From contig NZ_AP024852.1 of NCBI RefSeq assembly GCF_024346715.1, positions 2,108,001-2,172,000 on the forward strand: a DNA stretch of 64,000 nucleotides, in the 5' to 3' direction. This document shows positions 1 to 8,273 of this stretch, piece after piece. Positions within the stretch are counted from its first letter, which is position 1. Each line of letters begins with the position of its first letter. The DNA is from Photobacterium swingsii (GTDB lineage Bacteria; Pseudomonadota; Gammaproteobacteria; Enterobacterales; Vibrionaceae). Below the pieces are notes generated by a model. It saw only the letters and a list, made by a program, of their open reading frames with translations. It searched no databases and was not told the origin of the DNA. The translations under genes and the position numbers were made by a program.

Positions 1-1
1 T

Positions 2-64
2 AACCTGCCCGATGTAACAGGTGCAAGTAATGCCGTTGCACTCGGCGCGATATATCCCGCGTAA
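2..64 (+). CDS. C-terminal end of an unidentified protein (truncated by window start)
   Basis: An open frame enters from the left edge and ends at a TAA at 62-64. The visible 20-residue tail is small and hydrophobic (ends GAIYPA) and is too short to assign to a family. A weak hairpin follows about 30 bases downstream, as expected for the 3' end of a transcript. It could also be chance open frame, because only 20 codons are visible. Confidence 0.4.
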   Translation, partial: NLPDVTGASNAVALGAIYPA

Positions 65-94
65 CGTTATTACCTTAACGATAAAAATGTAATT

Positions 95-134
95 AAGGCT
101 ATTCACTCTTTAGGTAGCCTTACTTCCTTATTTT
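95..134 (+). terminator. weak hairpin terminator after the truncated gene
   Basis: A 7-bp stem, AAGGCTA (95-101) with TAGCCTT (115-121), is followed by a pyrimidine-rich run containing TTTTTCC. The stem is AT-rich and short, so this is a tentative call. Confidence 0.35.
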
Positions 135-511
135 TCCTTTCTTATGAAACCCAGCCTCTTGCTTGCCAAACACGTACTAACCCCTCATATGGACAATTTT
201 GTCAGTTAACACTGTTGAATTCGCCATTTTAAATTCCCCTCACAAAATTCAAGCCTATGAAAAATAGTATTTTTTATTAAATAAATAACGAGAATTAAGT
301 CTGTTTTTACAGCACAAAAAAGACGTTACACAAAAATAATTTGCGAGTCTGATCACGGGATAAAACAGCCTCGGATCACAATTATAAACGCTTAATTTTA
401 CTAGGTTAAAAACGACGCAAACGTTACACTTTCAGTCATAAAAACAACATAGCTTCTTGCAGGTTCCCACCTGCTTCATTCCCCCAAAAAACGTGAAAGG
501 TCCTAGTAAAG
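135..511 (+). other. AT-rich intergenic region upstream of the GAPDH gene
   Basis: About 375 bases carry no credible gene. The region is AT-rich and should hold the promoter of the GAPDH gene. The only distinctive element is the LacI-family-like operator at 415-430, annotated separately. Confidence 0.6.
415..430. promoter_or_regulatory. PurR/LacI-family-like operator upstream of GAPDH
   Basis: The sequence ACGCAAACGTTACACT has a perfect left half and centre of the PurR-type consensus (ACGCAAACGTTTTCGT-like) and a degraded right half. It lies about 82 bases before the GAPDH start. The core GCAAACGTT recurs as a full palindrome in front of ppsA at 6063-6074. The bound regulator is not known; PurR or another LacI-family protein is an inference. 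Confidence 0.35.
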
Positions 512-1948
512 ATGAGTCCGGAAAAATACCTTCTTGATTGGCAAACTAGCCAAACGAATTCAGAATCCATCTCACCACTTCTTGGTCAACTGTACCGACA
601 GAAAGGTGTCGAAATCTTACTGTTTGGTCGTCAATTGGTTAACGCTTCAACTGTCGATATTATCAAAGCACACCGTGTGGCACGTAAGTACACTGGTGAA
701 GCTTTGTCCCCAGCTCAAACGCTTCCACTGATTCAGCAAATGACTGAGTTAGATTTATCACCTTGTCGAATCGATGTCGGTCAACTTGCTTACGATTATT
801 GGAAGAATCAAGATGATGAAAACGGTTTAAAAGACTTCCTTCAAACCGCATTAGCGGAATCACTAAGCAGCACCCAATCACTGGAATCTCGTGATGTTGT
901 ACTCTACGGCTTTGGTCGTATTGGGCGCCTTTTAGCTCGACTGCTTATTGAAAAAAGTGGTGCAGGTTACCCTCTTCGCCTAAAAGCAATCGTTGTTCGT
1001 GGCGGTAAGCAAGGTGATTTAGAAAAACGTGCGAGCTTACTTCGTCGTGATTCAGTACATGGCCCGTTCAATGGCAGCATCACCATTGATGAAGAGCGTA
1101 AAGCCATCATAGTGAATGGTAACTTCATTCAAGTGATTTATGCGAATAGCCCTGCTGATGTTGATTACACCCAATATGGCATCAACAACGCACTTGTCGT
1201 TGATAACACGGGTATTTGGCGAGACAGCGAAGGCTTAGGTAATCACCTCGCGTGCCCTGGTACAAGTAAAGTACTACTCACTGCACCGGGCAAAGGTGAC
1301 ATCAAAAATATCGTATTTGGTGTAAATGAATCCGTTATTCTGCCTGAAGACACCATTATTTCAGCAGCGAGCTGTACAACAAATGCAATCACACCTGTGC
1401 TGAAAGCTGTAAACGATAAATATGGCGTGGTATCTGGCCACATTGAAACCGTACACTCATACACCAATGATCAAAACCTGATCGATAATTTCCATTCAGG
1501 TGATAGACGCGGTCGTTCTGCATCTCTGAATATGGTACTGACTTCTACAGGTGCAGCTAAAGCCGTTGCTAAAGCGCTACCTGAACTTGCAGGTAAGCTA
1601 TCAGGAAACTCAATTCGTGTTCCGACTCCTAACGTTTCAATGGCTGTTGCTAACCTGAACCTTAACGAGAATGTCACCGCAGAGCAAATGAACCAGTACC
1701 TTCGTGAAATGGCACTTAACTCGCCGCTTTCTGGTCAAATTGACTTCACAGATTCAACAGAAGTTGTATCAAGCGATATTGTTGGTTCACGTGTCGCAGG
1801 GGTTGTGGATGGGGTTGCAACCATAGCGCAAGACAATCGCTGCGTTCTGTACATTTGGTACGATAACGAATTTGGTTATAGCTGCCAAGTTGTACATTGT
1901 ATGGAGCAAATGATGGGTGTGCGTTACAAAACGTATCCAGCCAAGTAA
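512..1948 (+). CDS. gap: glyceraldehyde-3-phosphate dehydrogenase, long form (478 aa)
   Basis: Catalyses oxidation and phosphorylation of glyceraldehyde-3-phosphate to 1,3-bisphosphoglycerate, or the reverse in gluconeogenesis, in the cytoplasm. The nucleotide-binding motif GFGRIGR is at residues 133-139. The catalytic Cys288 lies in SAASCTTN and the partner His315 in ETVHSYTND. Ordinary GAPDH is about 330 residues; this protein carries an extra N-terminal domain of about 128 residues that I cannot assign. Similar 460-480 residue paralogues are known in Vibrio and Pseudomonas beside a standard GapA, so this is probably the second isozyme; a gluconeogenic role is inference. It starts at ATG 512, with AAAGGT upstream at a wide spacing. 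A strong terminator follows 42 bases after the stop, so it is monocistronic. Confidence 0.93.
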   Translation: MSPEKYLLDWQTSQTNSESISPLLGQLYRQKGVEILLFGRQLVNASTVDIIKAHRVARKYTGEALSPAQTLPLIQQMTELDLSPCRIDVGQLAYDYWKNQDDENGLKDFLQTALAESLSSTQSLESRDVVLYGFGRIGRLLARLLIEKSGAGYPLRLKAIVVRGGKQGDLEKRASLLRRDSVHGPFNGSITIDEERKAIIVNGNFIQVIYANSPADVDYTQYGINNALVVDNTGIWRDSEGLGNHLACPGTSKVLLTAPGKGDIKNIVFGVNESVILPEDTIISAASCTTNAITPVLKAVNDKYGVVSGHIETVHSYTNDQNLIDNFHSGDRRGRSASLNMVLTSTGAAKAVAKALPELAGKLSGNSIRVPTPNVSMAVANLNLNENVTAEQMNQYLREMALNSPLSGQIDFTDSTEVVSSDIVGSRVAGVVDGVATIAQDNRCVLYIWYDNEFGYSCQVVHCMEQMMGVRYKTYPAK

Positions 1949-1958
1949 GACATTACAC

Positions 1959-2028
1959 TATAATAATCGCTAAACCTCTTGCCTTTTTACCGCTCTGAAT
2001 ATTCAGAGCGGTTTTTTCATTTTAGTTA
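1959..2028 (+). repeat. terminator-containing direct repeat, copy A
   Basis: The block from TATAATAATC to TTTAGTTA matches 2949-3008 in the same orientation. Shared parts include TAAACCTCTTGCC, the CCGCTCT...AGAGCGG stem and the trailing TTTAGTTA; copy B has a 3-base and a 4-5-base deletion and a few substitutions. The two copies flank the DJ-1/PfpI gene. Confidence 0.7.
1990..2017 (+). terminator. intrinsic terminator of the GAPDH gene
   Basis: A perfect 11-bp inverted repeat, CCGCTCTGAAT (1990-2000) with ATTCAGAGCGG (2001-2011), is followed by six T. It lies inside a block of about 70 bases (1959-2028) that is repeated with changes at 2949-3008. Confidence 0.9.
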
Positions 2029-2107
2029 ACGAAAACCATCAGCAACTTCAAGTAAGTTGACATCAAACAATGCACCAAGCCCAGCACATCCTCATACTTA
2101 ACTCTTT

Positions 2108-2740
2108 ATGATTAAATTTGGGCGAACCATGACACATAAAACCCACCTGATAGTCGCATTAGTATTTGATGACTATGAAACACTCGATCTACATGGGCCA
2201 ATTGAAATGTTAGGGCATGCCCCGAATACAAAAATTCTCATTGTTTCAGAAAAAGAAATGGCTAAAAGCTCACAAGGAACCATGCTTTATTGTAATAGCC
2301 AAATTGAGAATACCATTCCATGTCAGTTGTTTATGACAGTCGGTGGCCTAGGTACAAGAACGGAAGTCAATAATCCGAAGGTTATTAATTGGATCAAATC
2401 TCAAACGGCTGTATCAGAAAAAGTATTTTCTGTCTGTACTGGCTCAGCCCTACTGGCAAAAGCAGGGGTTCTTGATGGCGTTTCAGCAACAACTAACAAG
2501 TTGGCTTACCAGTGGGTTACCTCGCTTAACCCTCAGGTTTTATGGCAAGCTAAAGCACGCTGGGTAAATGACGCAAGGTTCTTAACCTCATCTGGCGTGT
2601 CAGCAGGGATCGATGCTTCTCTGGCTTATATTGCAGAAACATTTGGTTATGATGAAGCAAAAAGGATCGAAGCCATTACCGAATACCACTGGAATGATGA
2701 TGCTAACAATGACCCGTATGCATGCCTAACAAATAACTAA
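2108..2740 (+). CDS. DJ-1/PfpI family protein, isonitrile hydratase-like
   Basis: A 210-residue single-domain protein of the class I glutamine amidotransferase-like (DJ-1/PfpI) superfamily. The nucleophile elbow is at Cys110 in FSVCTGSALLAKAG. An acidic residue sits in the N-terminal DDYETLD segment, and a C-terminal GVSAGIDASL segment follows; this pattern is typical of the isonitrile hydratase subgroup, whose members lack the AraC-type C-terminal domain of the longer GlxA-like relatives. The true substrate is unknown. Neither ATG 2108 nor the in-frame ATG 2129 has a good ribosome site, and the second (starting MTHKTHLIV) is equally possible. The gene lies alone between two copies of a terminator block, which may mark a local duplication or insertion. 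Confidence 0.8.
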   Translation: MIKFGRTMTHKTHLIVALVFDDYETLDLHGPIEMLGHAPNTKILIVSEKEMAKSSQGTMLYCNSQIENTIPCQLFMTVGGLGTRTEVNNPKVINWIKSQTAVSEKVFSVCTGSALLAKAGVLDGVSATTNKLAYQWVTSLNPQVLWQAKARWVNDARFLTSSGVSAGIDASLAYIAETFGYDEAKRIEAITEYHWNDDANNDPYACLTNN

Positions 2741-2854
2741 ACATTGCTCCCCCTCATGAGTCTCAGCTGCATTCAGGTAACTAAATAGCTTGGCTTTGGC
2801 AAGAGGTAATGGTGTTGTAACCACCGAGCGGAACAAACGCTTAAAATTAGACAT
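2726..2854 (-). pseudogene. possible 42-codon remnant ORF antisense to the DJ-1 gene end
   Basis: The minus-strand frame starting MSNFKRLFRS and ending EGEQCLVIC is open, and stays open 16 codons further upstream of the ATG. Its composition looks protein-like, but it is short, has no obvious ribosome site and overlaps the last 15 bases of the DJ-1 gene. It may be the decayed end of a former gene. I do not recognise the family. Confidence 0.2.
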
Positions 2855-2948
2855 AGGTTGCAACGAGCTAGTTTGCTGACAACAAAATCTATAGCGCTGT
2901 AATTAATGCATTTAACCAGCAGAATGATTTGATAATAAATGAAGTTGG

Positions 2949-3008
2949 TATAATAACTAAACCTCTTGCCTATTTGCCGCTCTGGCTATTCAGAGCGGCT
3001 TTTAGTTA
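2949..3008 (+). repeat. terminator-containing direct repeat, copy B
   Basis: Second copy of the block at 1959-2028, in the same orientation. Its hairpin is GCCGCTCTG (2976-2984) with CAGAGCGGC (2991-2999) followed by TTTT. The mispaired centre (GCTATT) shows divergence from the perfect palindrome of copy A. Because the minus-strand gene ends at 3006, the hairpin could serve both strands. Confidence 0.7.
2976..3004. terminator. terminator between DJ-1 gene and the convergent membrane-protein gene
   Basis: A 9-bp GC-rich stem with a 6-base loop and a short T run on the plus strand. It sits at the convergent end of 2108-2740 (plus) and 3006-3431 (minus). Confidence 0.6.
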
Positions 3009-3431
3009 TAGCTTTGGCTGAACGCTCGAATAGATTTCTTTCAACGTACTGTACTCATTTTTGGTGCAGCAACGTACAAGTGATACCCATTGGTCACCAG
3101 TTTCATCACACCCTCGAAACTCCGCACGCAATTCGTATTTCTTAAATGATAGCAGTGCGATAAACGACGAAGCTATGAGTGCCAAAAAGCCAAATTGAGG
3201 TACAAAAGCCCACGTTGCAGCGGACAAGGCAAATACAATTGACGCTAACCGAACGAGATTATCTTTTACACTTAACTTACGTATTTGCAGCTGTTTTATC
3301 TTACTTAACTTATAGCTATCACCTCTAACAACCAGATCGCGTGAAGTAATATCAAAATCGGCATCACTGTAAACATGGCGAAATAGCACCACATCGATCC
3401 AACGTTTTCCTTCTGATTTTGCCTTAACCAC
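3006..3431 (-). CDS. small membrane protein of unknown function (141 aa)
   Basis: A soluble N-terminal stretch of about 55 residues is followed by two closely spaced hydrophobic segments (roughly residues 60-80 and 82-95) and a C-terminal cytoplasmic-type segment of about 45 residues with two adjacent cysteines (VRCCTKNEY). The shape resembles small bacterial proteins with a PH-like or DUF6232-like fold split around a helical hairpin, but I cannot name the family. Translation starts at GTG 3431, with GGAG seven bases upstream. That ribosome site lies inside the small ORF 3424-3540, whose stop overlaps this start, so the two may be translationally coupled. Function unknown. Confidence 0.65.
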   Translation of the reverse strand: MVKAKSEGKRWIDVVLFRHVYSDADFDITSRDLVVRGDSYKLSKIKQLQIRKLSVKDNLVRLASIVFALSAATWAFVPQFGFLALIASSFIALLSFKKYELRAEFRGCDETGDQWVSLVRCCTKNEYSTLKEIYSSVQPKL

Positions 3432-3540
3432 CTTCTTTTCTCCATGTTATTAAAGGTTTGAAAAAATTAATATAATCATGAAGTAAGTCATCGGTTACCT
3501 CTTTATATGCCAAGTCGTAATTAAGATCAACTTTCTGCAT
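3424..3540 (-). CDS. possible 38-residue upstream ORF overlapping the membrane-protein start
   Basis: The frame from ATG 3540 encodes MQKVDLNYDL... ending ITWRKEGG and stops at 3426-3424, overlapping the GTG start of the 141-residue membrane protein by eight bases. The frame remains open for 13 codons upstream of the ATG. Its composition (balanced charges, aromatic pattern) looks coding, but no ribosome site precedes the ATG. It may be a small coupled gene, a leader peptide, or the true N-terminus of the downstream protein separated by a frameshift. Confidence 0.35.
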   Translation of the reverse strand: MQKVDLNYDLAYKEVTDDLLHDYINFFKPLITWRKEGG

Positions 3541-3592
3541 GTAAATCTGTACGAGGAAAAAAGATAATTGATGGAGTTAATATCGATATAAA

Positions 3593-3622
3593 AAAACCCG
3601 CATCACTGCGGGTTTATTTTCT
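3593..3622 (-). terminator. terminator of ppsA
   Basis: The stem AAACCCGCA / TGCGGGTTT with a 4-base loop lies just after the ppsA stop. On the minus strand it is followed by a run of T. Confidence 0.85.
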
Positions 3623-3638
3623 AATAACTCTCAACTAA

Positions 3639-6008
3639 TTAAGCATCTTGCTTACCTAGATGTAGCCATGTTTCAACAACGGTATCAGGGTTTAACGAAA
3701 CAGAATCAATCCCCTGCTCCATTAACCAGTTCGCTAAGTCCTCATGGTCTGATGGCCCTTGCCCGCAAATACCTACGTATTTGCCCGCCTTGTTTGCTGC
3801 TTTGATCGCCATAGAAAGCATGGCTTTCACAGCATCATTACGCTCATCAAACATGTGGGCGATTTCACCAGAATCTCGATCAAGACCAAGCGTAAGCTGT
3901 GTCATGTCATTTGAGCCAATCGAGAAGCCATCAAAGTACTTCAAGAAATCTTCCGCCAAGATAGCGTTAGAAGGTAGCTCACACATCATGATGACTTTAA
4001 GGCCTTCTTCACCACGGCGTAGATCAAACTTCGCCAGTAGGTCAATTACCGAAGCGGCTTCGCTCACTGTGCGGACGAATGGGATCATAATTTCAACGTT
4101 TTTCAGACCCATCTTATTACGAACACGCTTGATTGCTTCACACTCTAAAGCAAAACAGTCTTGGAATTGTTCAGAGACATAACGCGAAGCACCTCGGAAG
4201 CCAAGCATTGGGTTTTCTTCTGTAGGTTCGAAGTTAACGCCACCCACCAAGTTACGATATTCGTTTGACTTGAAGTCAGACATACGAACAATAACGCGTT
4301 TTGGCCAGAATGCAGAAGCTAGAGTTGAAATACCTTCTGTCAGTTTTTGAATGTAAAACTCAACAGGGCTTTCATAACCCGCAATACGGCGATCAATATC
4401 GGCTTTTAATTCATCAGACTGCTGATCGTAATTCAATAAAGCTTTCGGGTGAATACCGATCATTTTATTAATGATGAACTCTAAACGAGCAAGCCCAACC
4501 CCTTCGTTTGGAATACAAGCGAAATCAAAAGCACGGTCCGGGTTACCCACGTTCATCATAACTTTCAAAGGAAGGTCAGGTAATGAATCAACTTCAGAGC
4601 GACGAACTTCGAAATCTAACTCACCTTCATAAATGAAGCCGGTTTCACCTTGCGCACAAGAAACCGTTACATGCTGACCATCGTGCAATTGTTCGGTGGC
4701 TTTACCACAGCCAACCACAGCAGGAATACCTAACTCACGTGCAATGATTGCAGCATGACAAGTACGGCCACCACGGTTTGTGACGATAGCCGACGCTTTT
4801 TTCATCACAGGTTCCCAATCTGGGTCTGTCATGTCAGCGACTAACACGTCACCATCTTGAACCTGATCCATTTGATCTAGGCTAGTAACGACACGAACAA
4901 CACCCGTACCAATACGCTGGCCGATTGCGCGACCTTCAATAATGGCTTGTCCTTGAGCATTTAAGTGAAAACGCTCCATCACATTTTGATCATCACGAGA
5001 TCGCACTGTTTCAGGACGAGCCTGAACAATCAATAGTTCGCCAGTCACACCATCTTTCGCCCACTCGATGTCCATCGGACGACCGTAGTGTTTTTCGATG
5101 ATCAATGCTTGTTTTGCTAGCTCTTCAATTTCTGCATCCGTCAAGGAGAACTTAGTACGTTCTTCTGCTGACGTATCGATAATGTCAACCTGCGTACCAA
5201 GCTCTTCACCCTCGGCATACACCATTTTGATCATTTTTGACCCAATGGTACGACGCACAACAGCAGGATTTCCAGCCGCTAAGGTTGGCTTATGAACGTA
5301 AAACTCATCAGGGTTAACAGCACCCTGAACAACCATTTCACCCAGGCCCCAAGAAGAGGTAATAAATACAACTTGGTCGAAGCCAGATTCAGTATCCAGT
5401 GTGAACATAACACCTGACGATGCTTTGTCTGAACGTACCATGCGCTGAATACCTGCAGAGAGTGCAACACCTTGATGTTCAAAGCCTTGGTGTACACGGT
5501 ATGAAATTGCACGGTCGTTAAACAAAGACGCAAATACATGCTTAACCGCTTCAATGACAGAATCAATACCACGTACGTTTAGGAAGGTTTCTTGTTGACC
5601 TGCAAATGAAGCATCCGGTAAATCTTCTGCTGTTGCAGATGAGCGCACCGCTACAGATAGCATCTCGTCACCTTCGCCAAGTTCAGCGTAGCACCGACGA
5701 ATATCTTCCTCTAAATCAGCAGGGAATGGCGCATCGTGAACCCAGCCACGAATTGTCTCACCAGCCGCTTTCAGCGCGTTTACATCTTCAACATCCAACT
5801 TATCAAGTAACTGATAGATACGATCATTCAACCCATCAGCTTCTAAGAAAGTATTAAAAGCAAACGATGTTGTTGCATAACCATTGGGTACCTTCACACC
5901 AGCGTTTGCTAAATTAGCAACCATCTCGCCGAGTGATGCGTTCTTTCCACCTACTTTGTCAACGTCATTCATTGATAAAGCGTCATACCAAACAACATTC
6001 TGTTGCAC
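3639..6008 (-). CDS. ppsA: phosphoenolpyruvate synthase
   Basis: Converts pyruvate, ATP and water to PEP, AMP and phosphate, the entry step of gluconeogenesis from pyruvate. The 789 residues match the family length (about 792). The N-terminal ATP-grasp-like domain includes [12 protein letters not shown] (18-29). The phosphohistidine swivel domain carries catalytic His418 in GGRTCHAA, with Thr416 two residues before it, the position that PpsR phosphorylates in E. coli. The C-terminal TIM-barrel PEP-binding domain includes GFRGASRY and the CGQGPSDH segment. The start is GTG 6008 with AGGAG nine bases upstream. It is divergent from ppsR, and a LacI-type palindrome lies 55-66 bases upstream. Confidence 0.98.
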   Translation of the reverse strand: MQQNVVWYDALSMNDVDKVGGKNASLGEMVANLANAGVKVPNGYATTSFAFNTFLEADGLNDRIYQLLDKLDVEDVNALKAAGETIRGWVHDAPFPADLEEDIRRCYAELGEGDEMLSVAVRSSATAEDLPDASFAGQQETFLNVRGIDSVIEAVKHVFASLFNDRAISYRVHQGFEHQGVALSAGIQRMVRSDKASSGVMFTLDTESGFDQVVFITSSWGLGEMVVQGAVNPDEFYVHKPTLAAGNPAVVRRTIGSKMIKMVYAEGEELGTQVDIIDTSAEERTKFSLTDAEIEELAKQALIIEKHYGRPMDIEWAKDGVTGELLIVQARPETVRSRDDQNVMERFHLNAQGQAIIEGRAIGQRIGTGVVRVVTSLDQMDQVQDGDVLVADMTDPDWEPVMKKASAIVTNRGGRTCHAAIIARELGIPAVVGCGKATEQLHDGQHVTVSCAQGETGFIYEGELDFEVRRSEVDSLPDLPLKVMMNVGNPDRAFDFACIPNEGVGLARLEFIINKMIGIHPKALLNYDQQSDELKADIDRRIAGYESPVEFYIQKLTEGISTLASAFWPKRVIVRMSDFKSNEYRNLVGGVNFEPTEENPMLGFRGASRYVSEQFQDCFALECEAIKRVRNKMGLKNVEIMIPFVRTVSEAASVIDLLAKFDLRRGEEGLKVIMMCELPSNAILAEDFLKYFDGFSIGSNDMTQLTLGLDRDSGEIAHMFDERNDAVKAMLSMAIKAANKAGKYVGICGQGPSDHEDLANWLMEQGIDSVSLNPDTVVETWLHLGKQDA

Positions 6009-6062
6009 GGGGAAGTCTCCTTGTAATTGGATACAGCAGTAATTCAGGGTATACCCACCAAA

Positions 6063-6074
6063 GCAAACGTTTGC
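6063..6074. promoter_or_regulatory. LacI-family (PurR-like) palindrome in the ppsA-ppsR intergenic region
   Basis: GCAAACGTTTGC is a perfect 12-base palindrome. With flanks it matches the PurR consensus ACGCAAACGTTTGCGT at 14 of 16 positions. It differs from the classical FruR/Cra box (GCTGAAACGTTTCAGC), although E. coli ppsA is a Cra target. On the minus strand it would overlap the -35 region of a promoter with a -10-like TATACC at about 6045-6050. The regulator is inferred only. Confidence 0.5.
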
Positions 6075-6194
6075 ATTAAGTCACAAAAAAATACACACGG
6101 TGCGGTGTTGATATGGTAGATATTCCTTTTTAGGTTATTGTAATAACTCTGATGCCCACACGATTACAAAATAATTTTAAGGATTCAACTTTTT

Positions 6195-7028
6195 ATGCAG
6201 CGCAAAACTCAATTTCGTGACGTATTTTACGTTTCTGACGGTACTGCAATCACATCTGAGACCCTTGGACACGCTGTTTTAGGTCAATTTCCGCTAGAAA
6301 CAAAGCAAATGACATTGCCATTTGTTGAAACGACGGAACGCGCAGAATACGTAAAAAACCTTATAGAACAAGCAGGTAAAAACTCTGGCGTACAACCTAT
6401 TGTCTTTTATTCTGTGGTTGTTCCTGAAGTAAAGTCAATTTTAGAGCAAAGCAACGCATTACTTTATGATGTATTGAATGTACTTGTTGAACCACTACGC
6501 CAAGACCTAAACCTTGAGCCAGCGCCCAAATTACAACGCTCACATAGCATCAATAAAGACGCTGCTAGTTACATGGATCGTATCGCGGCTATCGAATATA
6601 CCCTTGCTCATGACGATGGTATCTCACTGAATAATCTTGATCAGGCAGATATTATCCTGTTAGGTGTCTCTCGCTGCGGAAAAACACCTACAAGTTTATA
6701 TCTTGCCATGCAATTTGGTATTAGGGCTGTCAACTACCCTTTCATTGCCGAGGACATGAAACGACTTAAACTTCCACAAGCTATTGAACCATATAGGTAT
6801 AAAACCTTTGGTTTAACAATCGATCCAGAACGATTACAGACGATTCGCCATGAGCGTATGGCTGACAGTGAGTACGCTAGCCAGCGTCAATGTGAAACCG
6901 AGCTTGGGAAAGTGGAATCTATGTTTCGCCGTGAAGCTATCCCCTATCTGAATACCAGCTCACTCTCAGTGGAAGAAATTTCGACTCGATTACTTGAGTT
7001 AAGCGGTTTAAAACGCCGTATGTGCTGA
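6195..7028 (+). CDS. ppsR: PEP synthase regulatory protein (kinase / pyrophosphorylase)
   Basis: A bifunctional regulator of the DUF299 family that inactivates PpsA by ADP-dependent threonine phosphorylation and reactivates it by phosphate-dependent dephosphorylation. The 277 residues match the family. The N-terminus shows the conserved VSDGTAIT segment (13-20). The P-loop-like GVSRCGKT is at 157-164, followed by NYPF and the conserved C-terminal region near the [10 protein letters not shown] segment. Its divergent placement beside ppsA is the standard arrangement in gammaproteobacteria and supports the call. Confidence 0.97.
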   Translation: MQRKTQFRDVFYVSDGTAITSETLGHAVLGQFPLETKQMTLPFVETTERAEYVKNLIEQAGKNSGVQPIVFYSVVVPEVKSILEQSNALLYDVLNVLVEPLRQDLNLEPAPKLQRSHSINKDAASYMDRIAAIEYTLAHDDGISLNNLDQADIILLGVSRCGKTPTSLYLAMQFGIRAVNYPFIAEDMKRLKLPQAIEPYRYKTFGLTIDPERLQTIRHERMADSEYASQRQCETELGKVESMFRREAIPYLNTSSLSVEEISTRLLELSGLKRRMC

Positions 7029-7074
7029 TATTTCTCGATGAGAATTAACTAGCACGTCTTTCTCCTCAATAGCT

Positions 7075-7106
7075 AAAGAAGTGGTCAATTTTGCCACTTC
7101 TTTATC
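7075..7106 (+). terminator. terminator of ppsR
   Basis: The stem AAAGAAGTGG (7075-7084) with CCACTTCTTT (7094-7103) lies about 45 bases after the ppsR stop. The T run is short and interrupted. Confidence 0.6.
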
Positions 7107-7287
7107 AAACTTATTTCTCATATGTATCATCTTTTTAGCATTCTCACGAATGAGAGTTCTATTTTTAATTTTATTTCAATTAGTTAAATACAAGTTCAAT
7201 TTTTCCATCAGAATTCGTCAAATAGCCGTCCAATCTTGCAATATGCTTACATTAGATTCATAAAATAATTACAAAAGAGGTTCTAAC

Positions 7288-7977
7288 ATGTTTAGAACAG
7301 CGCTATTAACAGCATTACCTATTGTGCTATTAGGTTGTGGTGGTTCAGGGGATGGAGACAGTGGTATTGACGCAGTCAGTAACGCTGTTGATGGAATAGC
7401 ACGCACACGTCAAGCCGATTTGCACTTTATCAATTCGACGAATGAGGCTGTTGACTACCACATCCGTAATACTTTGAGTGAAGGTGATCTTTTTGCCAGC
7501 ACTAATAAAGCTACGGAGAATATGGATAAAGACGTCACGCCATACATGTACCGTTGGAATGTGAGTGACAACGTAACTATTCAATTGGGTATCCAAGACA
7601 CTAACACTAAGAGCATTCAAGCCGAAATAGAGAATATGCTCATTCGTGAAAATGCAGATTTATGGGTTGTTGCTTGGTTGGATGATGCGAAAAGTAAACT
7701 TTTTAAGCTAAGTACATTAAAACGTTCGCGTTCAGATGTTGCAGGTGAATATCGGGTCCGTGTGTTTAGTCAAAAAGATGCACAAATTATTACCACTTCA
7801 TCAGTGTCAATCAATGAAGCCAAACAAGGTGTTGTTACCCCTTATATTACAGTCGAAAACTGCAGTGGTGATTTGTATTTTGGCCCTGAAAGTATCGATA
7901 TATGCCAACTTGAAATTGGAAAGTCTTACCTACTCATTACAGATGGTGAAGAGCTGTTGATGGCAGCAGAAGAGTAA
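7288..7977 (+). CDS. predicted lipoprotein of unknown function
   Basis: The 229-residue protein begins with a short hydrophobic signal ending in the lipobox LLGC (Cys17), followed by a Gly/Ser/Asp-rich linker, so it is probably lipid-anchored. The residue at +2 is Gly rather than Asp, which suggests outer-membrane sorting. The body is soluble and rich in beta-type sequence (for example ADLHFINSTNEAVDYHI) and resembles cell-surface domains of the DUF4397 type in layout, but the resemblance is weak and I do not assign it. A good ribosome site (AGAGG) precedes ATG 7288. It stands alone between terminators. Confidence 0.7.
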   Translation: MFRTALLTALPIVLLGCGGSGDGDSGIDAVSNAVDGIARTRQADLHFINSTNEAVDYHIRNTLSEGDLFASTNKATENMDKDVTPYMYRWNVSDNVTIQLGIQDTNTKSIQAEIENMLIRENADLWVVAWLDDAKSKLFKLSTLKRSRSDVAGEYRVRVFSQKDAQIITTSSVSINEAKQGVVTPYITVENCSGDLYFGPESIDICQLEIGKSYLLITDGEELLMAAEE

Positions 7978-8203
7978 AAACCTTTAAGAATTACAATAAT
8001 AAAGTAGTAAACCTTTGGGATAATAATAACTAATGCGCTTTTGCAGTAATGCTTTTTGAATACGCAAGGAGAGCCTACGAACATTCGCTGTATTGATTAC
8101 GCCTATTCTTGATGTGCTTTGCAACTCTGTTGCGCTTGGGGAAAGAATGAATAGTGTTCGATGAATACAGAACTATATAAAGTAGGCAGCGGTGGCAAAA
8201 AAT
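7978..8203. other. intergenic region between the lipoprotein and fruA
   Basis: No supported gene. A plus-strand frame of about 32 codons without a plausible start (…ITPILDVLCNSVALGERM…, about 8050-8160) looks faintly protein-like and may be a decayed remnant. The fruA terminator hairpin follows. Confidence 0.4.
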
Positions 8204-8239
8204 AGCCCCGATATCGTAGCAATATCGGGGCTTCTTTTG
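8197..8239. terminator. bidirectional terminator between the lipoprotein gene and fruA
   Basis: The 11-bp stem AGCCCCGATAT (8204-8214) / ATATCGGGGCT (8222-8232) has T-rich runs on both strands, serving the plus-strand lipoprotein and the minus-strand fru operon. Confidence 0.85.
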
Positions 8240-8273
8240 TTTAAGCTCGACCAGTCACAGCGTCTCTTCTCGG

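Noticed and set aside
7081-7263. 60-codon hydrophobic open frame after ppsR
   Set aside because: It begins inside the ppsR terminator stem, in AT-rich DNA, without a ribosome site; the hydrophobicity follows from base composition.
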